In this document: positions 1 through 6,674 of the stretch, in pieces
Layout of the letters: each line of letters begins with the position of its first letter
Position numbering within the stretch: position 1 is the first letter of the stretch
Source of the DNA: an uncultured Sporolactobacillus sp.
GTDB taxonomy: Bacteria; Bacillota; Bacilli; Bacillales; Sporolactobacillaceae
Direction of reading: 5' to 3'
Length of the DNA: 10,640 bases
Assembly (NCBI GenBank): GCA_900543345.1
Contig: UQRJ01000078.1
Coordinates: 1-10,640, forward strand
Notes under the pieces: generated by a model
What the model was told of the DNA's origin: nothing
Database searches by the model: none
What the model saw: the letters and a program-made list of their open reading frames with translations, nothing else
Position numbers and translations under genes: made by a program

Positions 1-44
1 ATGTCTTAGGGTCTCGTGGGCTCGGAGATGTGTATAAGAGACAG
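1..44 (+). other. Illumina Nextera adapter remnant (not genomic)
   Basis: The bases are AT, then the 8-mer GTCTTAGG, then GTCTCGTGGGCTCGG, then the Tn5 mosaic end AGATGTGTATAAGAGACAG. This is the known Nextera Read 2 transposase adapter preceded by an i7 index and the last two bases of the P7 arm. The same adapter and index appear reverse-complemented at the other end of the window. Genomic sequence begins at about 45. Confidence 0.97.
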
Positions 45-118
45 ATATAAACATCCGAGAAAACGACTGTCGCTGAAAAAAGGGAACAAATATCCAAGGA
101 CTTGAAAGAGGTACAAAA

Positions 119-1180
119 ATGGAAAAGCAATCCGTCTATGGATTGACACTTAGTGAATTGAAAAATTGGATGGTAGCGCATGGAGAAAAAGAATTTCGTG
201 CAAGCCAACTCTGGGACTGGTTGTATGTCAAACGGGTCTCAACCTTTGATGCGATGAGCAATCTCTCGAAACGGACCATTTCGCGGCTCGCAGCTGAAAT
301 GACGATGGAATTGCCCAAACTGGAAATTGCGCAACGGGCGCAAGACGGTACGAGAAAATACCTGCTCCGCCTTGCCGACGGAAACCTGATTGAGACCGTA
401 CTGATGAGACATGACTATGGATTGTCGGTCTGCGTGACCACGCAAGTCGGCTGCAACATCGGCTGTAGTTTCTGCGCCAGTGGCCTATTGCGGAAAAGCC
501 GCGACCTGACAAGCGGCGAGATGACCGGTCAGCTGCTTGTCATCCAAAAAAAGTTGGATGATGAAGGACGCGGTCAGCGCATCGGGCATGTCGTTGTCAT
601 GGGCATCGGCGAACCGTTCGATAACTTTGATCGTGTCGTCCGTTTTTTACAGATCATTAACGATCGCCAAGGACTGGCGATCGGTGCGCGCCATATCACG
701 GTGTCGACGAGCGGCCTCGTACCGAGAATTTATCAATTTGCCGATATCGACTGGCAGGTTAATCTGGCGATTTCGCTGCATGCGCCGACGAACGAGCTGC
801 GCAGCCGGATCATGAAAATCAATCGAGCTTATCCGCTTGAAAAACTAATGGCAGCCGTCGACTACTATCTGAAAAAAACCAACCGGCGTATTACCTTTGA
901 GTACATTATGCTTAGCGGTGTTAACGATCATAAAGAAGAAGCTGTCAAGCTGGCGCGTCTGCTTGAAGATAAACGACATCTGGCGTATGTGAATCTGATT
1001 CCTTACAATCCGGTAGCCGAGCATGCGCAGTACCGGCGCAGCGACAAGAAATCGGTCGAAATCTTCTATGAGACGCTGAAAGGCCGCGGCATTAATGCCG
1101 TTCGCCGCAAAGAATTCGGCACCGATATCGATGCTGCTTGCGGTCAGCTGCGCAGCCGGCAGATCAGCCGGCGACGTTGA
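119..1180 (+). CDS. rlmN: RlmN, 23S rRNA (A2503-C2) / tRNA (A37-C2) methyltransferase, radical SAM
   Basis: A 353-residue cytoplasmic radical-SAM enzyme that, in this family, methylates C2 of A2503 in 23S rRNA and A37 of some tRNAs. The N-terminal RNA-binding region covers roughly 1-90. The [4Fe-4S] cluster motif CNIGCSFC gives Cys112, Cys116 and Cys119. A GEP-type SAM-binding motif (MGIGEPFDN) starts at 161. The two mechanistic cysteines are present: Cys105 (in SVCVTTQ) and Cys341 (in DIDAACGQL). Wording such as RDLT after the cluster and the YGLSVCVTTQVGCNIGC stretch resemble the Listeria/Lactobacillus RlmN type more than Cfr. The start is supported by AAAGAGGT at 105-112, six bases before ATG. 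The C-terminus is slightly short for the family but the domain is complete. A terminator follows directly. No rsmB or prpC/prkC neighbour, common in other Bacilli, is visible. Confidence 0.93.
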   Translation: MEKQSVYGLTLSELKNWMVAHGEKEFRASQLWDWLYVKRVSTFDAMSNLSKRTISRLAAEMTMELPKLEIAQRAQDGTRKYLLRLADGNLIETVLMRHDYGLSVCVTTQVGCNIGCSFCASGLLRKSRDLTSGEMTGQLLVIQKKLDDEGRGQRIGHVVVMGIGEPFDNFDRVVRFLQIINDRQGLAIGARHITVSTSGLVPRIYQFADIDWQVNLAISLHAPTNELRSRIMKINRAYPLEKLMAAVDYYLKKTNRRITFEYIMLSGVNDHKEEAVKLARLLEDKRHLAYVNLIPYNPVAEHAQYRRSDKKSVEIFYETLKGRGINAVRRKEFGTDIDAACGQLRSRQISRRR

Positions 1181-1201
1181 GAACGCATTTTCTCTTTTTT
1201 G

Positions 1202-1230
1202 CTGTTCCCTTATAAAAGGAACAGTTTTTT
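1202..1230 (+). terminator. Rho-independent terminator of rlmN
   Basis: CTGTTCC (1202-1208) pairs with GGAACAG (1218-1224) around a 9-base AT-rich loop and is followed by six T. It lies 21 bases after the rlmN stop codon, so rlmN appears to end its transcription unit here. Confidence 0.88.
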
Positions 1231-1254
1231 GATGCTCCGAATCTTTACCTTTTT

Positions 1255-1435
1255 GATTGGCGCTCGATAAATAAAGCGCTGTTAAACGGGGCTGCTTTTT
1301 TCGCTGCAGACGCTCGTTTGCCGCCGGCGATCCGTGAGCCTCCTCGCTGCGGGGGGCTTCCCTGGCTCGCCTTTCCCGCCGGGTCCCACGTCTTCCGCTC
1401 CAAGTAGTGGCGTAATAAAAATAACATTATTTTAA
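1255..1435 (-). repeat. GC-rich structured intergenic element, likely a dispersed Bacillales repeat
   Basis: A GC-rich block of about 125 bases sits between AT-rich flanks and has nested self-complementary arms: AGACG (1308-1312) with CGTCT (1389-1393), CCGGCG (1324-1329) with CGCCGG (1377-1382), and GAGCC (1336-1340) with GGCTC (1364-1368). A separate small hairpin is GCGCT (1260-1264) with AGCGC (1275-1279). On the minus strand it reads as a GGAGCGGAAGACG...GGAGGCTCACGG...CGTCTGCAGCG arrangement. From memory this resembles intergenic elements that recur in many copies in Bacillaceae genomes and get annotated as small bogus proteins. The resemblance is recalled, not searched. The 60-codon minus ORF across it (1245-1427) has a Gly/Ser/Arg-rich composition typical of such artefacts and is not called. 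Confidence 0.55.
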
Positions 1436-1449
1436 ACAGAGCCCTAAAT

Positions 1450-1495
1450 AAAAAAGGACGGAGTTTCTTTCGCAGAAACTTCCGTCCCCTTTTTT
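1450..1495 (-). terminator. Bidirectional-looking terminator downstream of the GT28 gene
   Basis: GGACGGA (1456-1462) pairs with TCCGTCC (1481-1487) and continues as GTTTCT with AGAAAC with one bulged T, around the loop TTCGC. The stem is flanked by A6 on the left and T6 on the right, so it can terminate transcription on both strands. For the minus-strand glycosyltransferase it lies 13 bases after the stop codon. Confidence 0.9.
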
Positions 1496-1507
1496 CACCT
1501 ATTCGGG

Positions 1508-2680
1508 TCAGGATTCATAGTTCACATTATTCAGATGCGGCGTGTCATGCGTCATGCCTACGGGCTGAAGGCTGTCGTCCGGAATGTTGAGAATAAAATT
1601 AACGATATTCTCGGGAATCTGCGGATCCATGTACGCTTGCTGCGATTTCTTAATTTCTTTGAGCATGGCGACGTTATTGTCGAGCAGTTCGTTAATCGTC
1701 GGGACGAGGTCGCTCATCGAATCGCAGGTGATCGCCAGATGGTACTTCTCGGCGAATTTCGGATTACCGGCTTCCTGTCCGGGCAGCGCACCGGTGATGA
1801 CGATCGGTGTGTTGCACGAAACGGCTTCCATCATGACATTCGGACTGCTGCGGATGAAGGCGATGTCGGAGCTGGCAATCAGATCCTGAATGTTTTTCGT
1901 AAATCCGTAGATTTTTACTTTGTCACCGTATTTTTTACCTAACGTTTTTTTTAGATGTGCCTGTAATTTTTCGTTTCTTCCGGCTACAATGGTAATATTA
2001 AAGCCGAAATTCTCGATCAGCTTCTTGGCCATTTTCCCCATGTGGCCGACGCCCTCGCCGCCGCTCATGATCAGACAGCTTAGCGGCTTGCCCGATGTAT
2101 AATGTTCGGGCTTTTCGGCCGGATGTCTGTAAAAGCGGGAGCGGACGGGAAAACCGAGTACTTTAATCTTATCGGCCGGGACGCCGAATTCGATGCATTT
2201 TTCCTTGGCTTCGACTGTTGGGCTGATAATGTAATCAGCGCGCGGATCCGCCCAGAACGGCGTGATACTGATCAGGTCGGCAATCAGTGTCACGAAAGGA
2301 ATCTGGATATTGTTTTTTTCCAGAATATTGAGGATCGATCCATTAAAGTTCGGATGAACGGTCAGAATGAGATCCGGTTTCACTTTGTCGAGCAAGGCAA
2401 GGAAGCGCGCGCGAATCTTCAGTTCAATTAAATGATTGACAAAAGACGCTTTGACGGAAGTGTAATCCCAGATGATTTTCCACAAATGTTCCGATTTTCT
2501 TGTAATCGGGCCATACATCTTACCCACCTTAAGCAACGTACTTCCGCCGAGTGAAAAGCCGTCGACAACATGAATCTTGACATCCGGAACAATATCGAAC
2601 TTTTCGCTCAGCGCTTCCGTTATGCTTTTATGACCGTGGCCGGTGTAATTAGATGATATGATGAGAATGTTTTTAATCAT
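1508..2680 (-). CDS. GT28 / MGDG-synthase-like glycosyltransferase (UgtP-type fold)
   Basis: About 390 residues from the preferred ATG at 2680, which has GAAAGGA eight bases upstream; an in-frame ATG at 2704 would add eight residues but lacks a ribosome site. The N-terminal half (about 1-185) matches the MGDG synthase N-domain: MIKNILIISSNYTGHGHKS, with the GHGH loop at 14-17 that binds the lipid acceptor region in this family. The C-terminal half is a MurG/GT28 nucleotide-sugar domain with SGGEGVGH at about 206-213 and PGQEAGNP at about 290-297. Family members add glucose or galactose to diacylglycerol at the inner membrane face to make glycolipids and lipoteichoic acid anchors. At the usual KPGG donor loop this protein has RSSPNVMMEA (267-276), so it probably belongs to a side branch and the exact substrate is open. 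It is monocistronic, divergent from the MFS gene. Confidence 0.8.
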   Translation of the reverse strand: MIKNILIISSNYTGHGHKSITEALSEKFDIVPDVKIHVVDGFSLGGSTLLKVGKMYGPITRKSEHLWKIIWDYTSVKASFVNHLIELKIRARFLALLDKVKPDLILTVHPNFNGSILNILEKNNIQIPFVTLIADLISITPFWADPRADYIISPTVEAKEKCIEFGVPADKIKVLGFPVRSRFYRHPAEKPEHYTSGKPLSCLIMSGGEGVGHMGKMAKKLIENFGFNITIVAGRNEKLQAHLKKTLGKKYGDKVKIYGFTKNIQDLIASSDIAFIRSSPNVMMEAVSCNTPIVITGALPGQEAGNPKFAEKYHLAITCDSMSDLVPTINELLDNNVAMLKEIKKSQQAYMDPQIPENIVNFILNIPDDSLQPVGMTHDTPHLNNVNYES

Positions 2681-2747
2681 CGAAGATATCCTTTCTCTAA
2701 CCATTGGACTTGCTCGCTAGATGAACAGTCTCTTCTGTCTAACCTAC

Positions 2748-2776
2748 ATTGTATGATAAACTGGGACAAGAAACAA
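2748..2776 (-). promoter_or_regulatory. Putative sigma-A promoter of the GT28 gene
   Basis: Reading the minus strand, TTGTTT (2776-2771) is followed by a 17-base spacer and TACAAT (2753-2748). The -10 matches consensus in five of six positions and the -35 only in three. It lies 68 bases upstream of the chosen ATG at 2680. Confidence 0.5.
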
Positions 2777-2858
2777 TTTATTTTTTTGTAAACCTATTGG
2801 CTGAAGCTGGGAATTTCCCTGTTTCCGGCAACCTGATACGTTAAGGAGATACATTTTC

Positions 2859-4256
2859 ATGCAATTTCGTAAAGCAAAAACGATTTATGCCATTTCGGTC
2901 TATGTCAGCCTGGCGGCGTTCGACAACATCGTGATCGGCCTGTTTCCGCCGCTTTTTGCCAACATCGCTAGGGACATGGGCGTCGCGATATCGTCGATGG
3001 GCGTGATATCGGCGGTCAATATTCTTGCCACTTCGTTTTCCTCGCTGTTCTGGGGCTACTTATCGGGCAAATATCACCGGAAACGACTGATTATCGTCGG
3101 TACGCTGATCTGGGTAGCAGGTGTCTATCTGACCTCGCTGAGCGGATCTTTTCTGCAGCTGCTCATTTATCAGATCGTGACCGGCATCGGACTGGGCTGT
3201 GTCGCTTCGATCGGATTCAGCGCACTGACCGATTATGTTCCCTACCGCTCGCGAGGCATGATCCTCAGCCTGTGGGGCATGTCGCAAGGTCTCGGCGGGA
3301 TCGCCGGCGCATTGATCGCCTCGATCGTTTCCACACTGTCGGATTGGCGGTTGCCGTTTGAGCTGCTCGGCATTATCGGCATGATCCTTGTCGTCTTTTA
3401 CTTTTTTGTCGAAGAGCCGACCTTCGGCAATGCCGAGCCGGAACTGCGCCGATTGATCGAGGTCGGCGGCAATTATGCCTACCGGATCCACATCGGTCAG
3501 GTGAAACAGATGATCGCCAAACGCAGTAATCTGCTCCTTTTTTTACAGGGCTTTTTCATGAACATTGCCACCGGCAGTCTGATCTGGTTACCGACGTTGT
3601 ATACCTCGAAGATTGAAGCGCTGGGATACGGAACGAAAACGTCGATGATCGTCGCGGCAATGCTGTTCGCTATCTTTCAGATCGGCGGCACGACCTCCTC
3701 GGTATTCGGCCATATCGGCGACGTGTTGCAAGAGCGCAGTTACAAGGCACGCGCCTTGATCACGGCGGCGTTTGTTTTTGTGACCATGCCCTTGTATATT
3801 TTATTATTTATTTTTCCAGTCGATCAATTATCACTGCCGCGGACAACAAATTCGCTTGAATTGCTGCTTGCCCTGCTCGGCCAGTTCATCGTCAATCCGT
3901 GGATGCTTACCCTATTCTTTATTTCGCTGTTTGCTTCGGCGGCTCAGTCGGCCAACACACCGAATTGGCTGGCGCTGATCACCGACGTGAATCTGCCCGA
4001 ACATCGGGGGTCGGTATTCAGTATTGCCAATTTGGCAAACAGTCTCGGCCGAACCGTCGGCAACCTCGGTATTGGCGTGGTACTTGCTATCGCTTCGTTG
4101 TATTTGCGTTCTCCCGCCGATTATGTGCTGACGATGAGCCTGCTGCAACTGCCCCTTATTCCCTCGGCACTCTGTTATTATATCATGGCCAAGTACAATG
4201 TCCGCGACATCCGTTCCGTCAAACGAACGCTGAGCCGGCGCGGTAAGATTGTCTGA
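2859..4256 (+). CDS. MFS transporter, 12 membrane segments
   Basis: A 465-residue integral membrane protein of the major facilitator superfamily. The loop between segments 2 and 3 has a degenerate MFS signature, GYLSGKYHRKR (about 66-76). The first six segments run to about residue 185, then a long charged cytoplasmic loop (about 186-225, VEEPTFGNAEPELRRLI and onward) leads to the second half, with LPEHRGSVFSIANLANSLGR near segments 10-11 like other sugar/organic-anion MFS proteins. A positively charged tail (RSVKRTLSRRGKIV) follows the last segment. The start has AAGGAG at 2843-2848, ten bases before ATG. Substrate cannot be read from sequence. It is divergent from the GT28 gene and convergent with pepT, and a strong hairpin terminator follows, so it appears to be a single-gene unit. 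Confidence 0.85.
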   Translation: MQFRKAKTIYAISVYVSLAAFDNIVIGLFPPLFANIARDMGVAISSMGVISAVNILATSFSSLFWGYLSGKYHRKRLIIVGTLIWVAGVYLTSLSGSFLQLLIYQIVTGIGLGCVASIGFSALTDYVPYRSRGMILSLWGMSQGLGGIAGALIASIVSTLSDWRLPFELLGIIGMILVVFYFFVEEPTFGNAEPELRRLIEVGGNYAYRIHIGQVKQMIAKRSNLLLFLQGFFMNIATGSLIWLPTLYTSKIEALGYGTKTSMIVAAMLFAIFQIGGTTSSVFGHIGDVLQERSYKARALITAAFVFVTMPLYILLFIFPVDQLSLPRTTNSLELLLALLGQFIVNPWMLTLFFISLFASAAQSANTPNWLALITDVNLPEHRGSVFSIANLANSLGRTVGNLGIGVVLAIASLYLRSPADYVLTMSLLQLPLIPSALCYYIMAKYNVRDIRSVKRTLSRRGKIV

Positions 4257-4274
4257 GGCCCAAAAAGCAACAAG

Positions 4275-4308
4275 GCCGCTACAGTCCGATGGACTGCGGC
4301 GGCTTTTT
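4275..4308 (+). terminator. Rho-independent terminator between MFS gene and pepT
   Basis: GCCGC (4275-4279) and CAGTCC (4282-4287) pair with GGACTG (4291-4296) and GCGGC (4299-4303) across a small internal loop, followed by five T. An A-run at 4262-4266 on the left side lets it plausibly serve the convergent pepT transcript as well. Confidence 0.85.
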
Positions 4309-4335
4309 AACGGGAAGCACATCGGCCGGTGCGGG

Positions 4336-5583
4336 TCAGCCGACGCGCGACTGCGATCCAGCGGCAAACAGGCGGACAATCTCGACGATAGTTTGAGCCG
4401 CTTTGACCATGTTGTCGACAGAAATATATTCGTAGCGGCCATGAAAGTTTTCGCCGCCGGTAAACAGGTTCGGTGTCGGCAGGCCCATGTAAGAGATCTG
4501 AGCGCCGTCGGTTCCGCCGCGAATCGGCAGGACGATCGGCTTGATGCCAAGGTTTTCCATGGCCCGATAGGCGAGATCGAACACTTCCCTGTGCGCTTCG
4601 ATTTTTTCCCGCATGTTATAGTACTGGTCTTTCATTTCCAAGATGACGCTGCCGGGGCCGTAGATCCGCTCGATCCGCTGGGTTTGCCTGCGGATAAAAT
4701 CTTTTTTCGCCGCAAACAGTGTGCGGTCGAAGTCGCGGATGATGTAAATGAGTTTCGTTTCCTCGACATTGCCGGCAAAAGAAAGCAGATGATAAAACCC
4801 CTCGTAGTCTTCAGTCAGCTCCGGCACCTCGTCGGCGGGAATCTGATTTTGAAAATCGACAGCCATTTTAATTGAATTCAGCATTTTCCCCTTTGCCGAA
4901 CCCGGATGGACATTGCGGCCTTTGAACGTTAGCTTGGCTTCGGCGGCGTTGAAATTTTCATACTCCAAGCCGCCGAGCGCGCCGCCGTCAACTGTGTAGG
5001 CCAGATCGGCACCGAATGCTTTCACATTAAAACGATGCGGGCCGCGGCCGATTTCCTCGTCGGGTGTGAAAGCGACGCGGACTTTGCCGTGCTTGATTTC
5101 CGGATGATGAAGCAGATAGTCCATTGCCGTCATGATTTCCGAAATGCCGGACTTATCGTCGGCGCCCAGCAATGTTGTTCCATCGGTCGTGATCAGCGTG
5201 TGACCGACATACTGCTTCAGTTCGGGAAACGTGTTCGGACTTAGCACAATATTATTTTCTTTGTTCAGAATAATGTCTTCACCGTCGTAATGATCGACGA
5301 TCTGCGGATTAACACCCTCGCCCGTCATTTCGGTTGCCGTGTCCAGATGCGACATGAAGCCGACGGTCTGCACGGATCCGTCGGTATTGGCGGGCAGTGT
5401 AGCCATGACGTAACCGTTCTTATCGATTGTCGCATCGGACATGCCGATCCCGTTCAATTCATCGACCAGCCGGCGGCCGAGTGTCAACTGACCGGGCGTC
5501 GATGGGCAATCCGGATTGTTATCGTCGGATTGGGTGTTAACCCTCACGTACGAAGTAAAGCGTTTGATGATGTCCTCTTTCAA
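4336..5583 (-). CDS. pepT: Tripeptidase T (peptidase M20B)
   Basis: A zinc aminopeptidase that releases the N-terminal residue of tripeptides in the cytoplasm. Numbered from the chosen start, metal and catalytic residues are visible: His79 and Asp81 in MSHLDTA, Asp142 in GADDKSG, Glu176-Glu177 in TPDEEIGRG, Asp199 in TVDGG and His381 in TGGENFHGRYEY. GRNVHPGSAKGKM is the dimerisation (lid) domain signature. With the start at TTG 5583 the protein is 415 residues and begins KEDIIKRFTSYVRVNTQSD, which matches the usual PepT beginning and length. AAAGGAG at 5599-5593 is nine bases upstream of that TTG; the neighbouring TTG at 5586 is an alternative. The longer frame from ATG 5688 adds 35 residues with no family likeness and is rejected. 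It lies alone, convergent with the MFS gene and divergent from the ABC operon. Confidence 0.95.
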   Translation of the reverse strand: MKEDIIKRFTSYVRVNTQSDDNNPDCPSTPGQLTLGRRLVDELNGIGMSDATIDKNGYVMATLPANTDGSVQTVGFMSHLDTATEMTGEGVNPQIVDHYDGEDIILNKENNIVLSPNTFPELKQYVGHTLITTDGTTLLGADDKSGISEIMTAMDYLLHHPEIKHGKVRVAFTPDEEIGRGPHRFNVKAFGADLAYTVDGGALGGLEYENFNAAEAKLTFKGRNVHPGSAKGKMLNSIKMAVDFQNQIPADEVPELTEDYEGFYHLLSFAGNVEETKLIYIIRDFDRTLFAAKKDFIRRQTQRIERIYGPGSVILEMKDQYYNMREKIEAHREVFDLAYRAMENLGIKPIVLPIRGGTDGAQISYMGLPTPNLFTGGENFHGRYEYISVDNMVKAAQTIVEIVRLFAAGSQSRVG

Positions 5584-5592
5584 CAATTTCAG

Positions 5593-5599
5593 CTCCTTT
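5593..5599 (-). promoter_or_regulatory. Ribosome binding site that sets the pepT TTG start
   Basis: AAAGGAG on the minus strand, nine bases before TTG 5583. No ATG or GTG lies at a fitting distance, so the site argues for a non-ATG start. Confidence 0.75.
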
Positions 5600-5693
5600 A
5601 GTCTGTCTCCTTTTATCTTACCACGAGCAGCCGCAGCGCACAGTTGTATGGTGTATGCGTTCGGCTTTTTTATACGTCCCATTGTCAATACGC

Positions 5694-5713
5694 CCGATAA
5701 ATTAATCTATCGG
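5694..5713. promoter_or_regulatory. 20-bp near-perfect palindrome, candidate operator
   Basis: CCGATAAATTAATCTATCGG is its own reverse complement except for one mismatched pair (A at position 7 against C at 14). It lies in the divergent region, about 110 bases upstream of pepT and 163 upstream of the ABC ATPase start. There is no T-run beside it, so it is not a terminator. Which gene it controls, if any, is inference. A TTGACA hexamer on the minus strand (5688-5683) sits next to it but no convincing -10 follows at 16-18 bases. Confidence 0.45.
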
Positions 5714-5750
5714 CTTCTCGAATTTGCGGCGCACACTCTCCTATGGTGCC

Positions 5751-5876
5751 GTCCCTGCCGCCTGCGCGCTGGGACAAATCAAAAATTCGGCGGCTCGGTG
5801 TCGCGGCGGATGCCCAGTGCATATAACAATTATAAAGCCCGGGGGCGATCGGGCGCAGGAAGGAGGTCTCCGACGG
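5751..5876 (+). promoter_or_regulatory. Structured 5' leader of the ABC operon with possible pseudoknot
   Basis: GTCCC (5751-5755) pairs with GGGAC (5771-5775). Inside the loop, GCCGCC (5757-5762) is complementary to GGCGGC (5789-5794) beyond the stem, with an A-rich 13-base linker between. This is the layout of an H-type pseudoknot. Further down, GCCCG (5837-5841) and CGGGC (5850-5854) form a hairpin that ends six bases before the AAGGAGGT ribosome site (5860-5867). TATAAC/TATAAA boxes at 5823-5836 could be a -10 but have no good -35, so whether the pseudoknot region is transcribed is unknown. No known riboswitch consensus is complete here. Confidence 0.35.
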
Positions 5877-6650
5877 ATGCAGACACTGAGAGTAGTGAAT
5901 TGCAGCAAATATTATAAGAAAAACGGTAGTGCTTTTTGTGCATTGCAGGAGACGGACCTGACCGTCGCCGGCGGACGGTTTATCAGCATCATCGGCCCCA
6001 GCGGCTGCGGCAAGTCCACGCTTTTTAACATTATCGCCGGATTGACACAGCCTTCGACCGGCCGGGTGTTGCTCGCGGGCAAGGACATCACCGGAGAAAG
6101 CGGACACGTCGGTTATATGCTGCAGAAGGATCTGCTGCTGCCGTGGCGAACGATTCTCGACAATGTCATTATCGGGCTCGAAATTCATGGGATAACGAAA
6201 AAGGAAGCGCGGCGGCGGGCGCTGCCGATGCTGCGCAAGTACGGACTGGGTGGATTTGAATATGACCATCCCGATGCCCTCTCCGGCGGAATGCGCCAGC
6301 GGGCGGGACTGATCCGGACATTGCTGAACGATCGCAATATCATTCTCCTTGACGAGCCATTCGGCGCGCTTGACGCGCAAACGCGATTGCGGATGCAGAA
6401 TTGGTTGCTTGAGATCTGGAATGATTTCCGCAAGACGGTACTGTTTGTGACTCACGATATCGATGAGGCGATCTATTTATCGGACGAAATCATCGTACTG
6501 ACATCGCGCCCGGGGCGAATCAAGGCGCGCATCGAGGTTGGATTGCCACGGCCGCGCAATCAGCGGACCTTGCTGGCAGATCGTTTTCTGACACTGAAAC
6601 GCGAACTACTTCTGATGCTGCGCGCAGGCGACGGTGCACCTTCGAGTTAA
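5877..6650 (+). CDS. ABC importer ATPase, nitrate/sulfonate/thiamine-precursor (SsuB/TauB/ThiZ) class
   Basis: A 257-residue cytoplasmic ATPase that energises the importer formed with the next two gene products. Walker A is GPSGCGKST (40-48), the Q-loop is MLQKDLLLPWRTILDN (Gln83), the signature is LSGGMRQR (135-142), Walker B is IILLDEPFGALD (155-166) and the switch histidine is His203 in FVTHDIDEA. The LLPWRTILDNV and SRPGRI wording is typical of the SsuB/TauB/NrtD group. The start at 5877 has AAGGAGGT ten bases upstream; an in-frame ATG at 5724 would add 51 residues with no domain likeness, crossing a structured GC-rich leader, and is rejected. It is the first gene of the operon, with the permease 24 bases downstream. 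Confidence 0.93.
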   Translation: MQTLRVVNCSKYYKKNGSAFCALQETDLTVAGGRFISIIGPSGCGKSTLFNIIAGLTQPSTGRVLLAGKDITGESGHVGYMLQKDLLLPWRTILDNVIIGLEIHGITKKEARRRALPMLRKYGLGGFEYDHPDALSGGMRQRAGLIRTLLNDRNIILLDEPFGALDAQTRLRMQNWLLEIWNDFRKTVLFVTHDIDEAIYLSDEIIVLTSRPGRIKARIEVGLPRPRNQRTLLADRFLTLKRELLLMLRAGDGAPSS

Positions 6651-6674
6651 ATCGTGCGGAATTGAGGTGAGAAA

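Noticed and set aside
46..105. 19-codon open stretch ending in TGA just before rlmN, as the tail of an upstream gene
   Set aside because: Too short to judge, starts at the adapter junction and has no recognisable residues.
1245..1427. 60-codon minus-strand ORF in the intergenic region
   Set aside because: It spans the nested-stem element, has no ribosome site and its sequence reflects the structured repeat rather than a protein.
5660..5688. pepT promoter built on TTGACA at 5688-5683 (minus)
   Set aside because: The -35 is perfect but the sequence 16-18 bases downstream (GCCGAA region) is not a -10; TATAAA is only eight bases away.
5741..5846. Guanidine-I (ykkC) riboswitch upstream of the ABC operon
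   Set aside because: CTATGGTGCCG and AAAGCCCGGG resemble its two ends, but the conserved GGTCCGAGAG and ACACGGCGGGA core segments are missing.
5700..5876. TPP riboswitch, expected if the importer carried a thiamine precursor
   Set aside because: No CTGAGA and no CCTGATC...GATAATGCC-type segments on the plus strand.
5685..6455. 256-codon minus-strand ORF opposite the ABC ATPase, and similar long opposite-strand ORFs (3912-4550, 6699-7337, 4249-4875)
   Set aside because: They lie over genes with complete family motifs, have no ribosome sites and have low-complexity, charge-skewed compositions typical of shadow frames in GC-leaning DNA.
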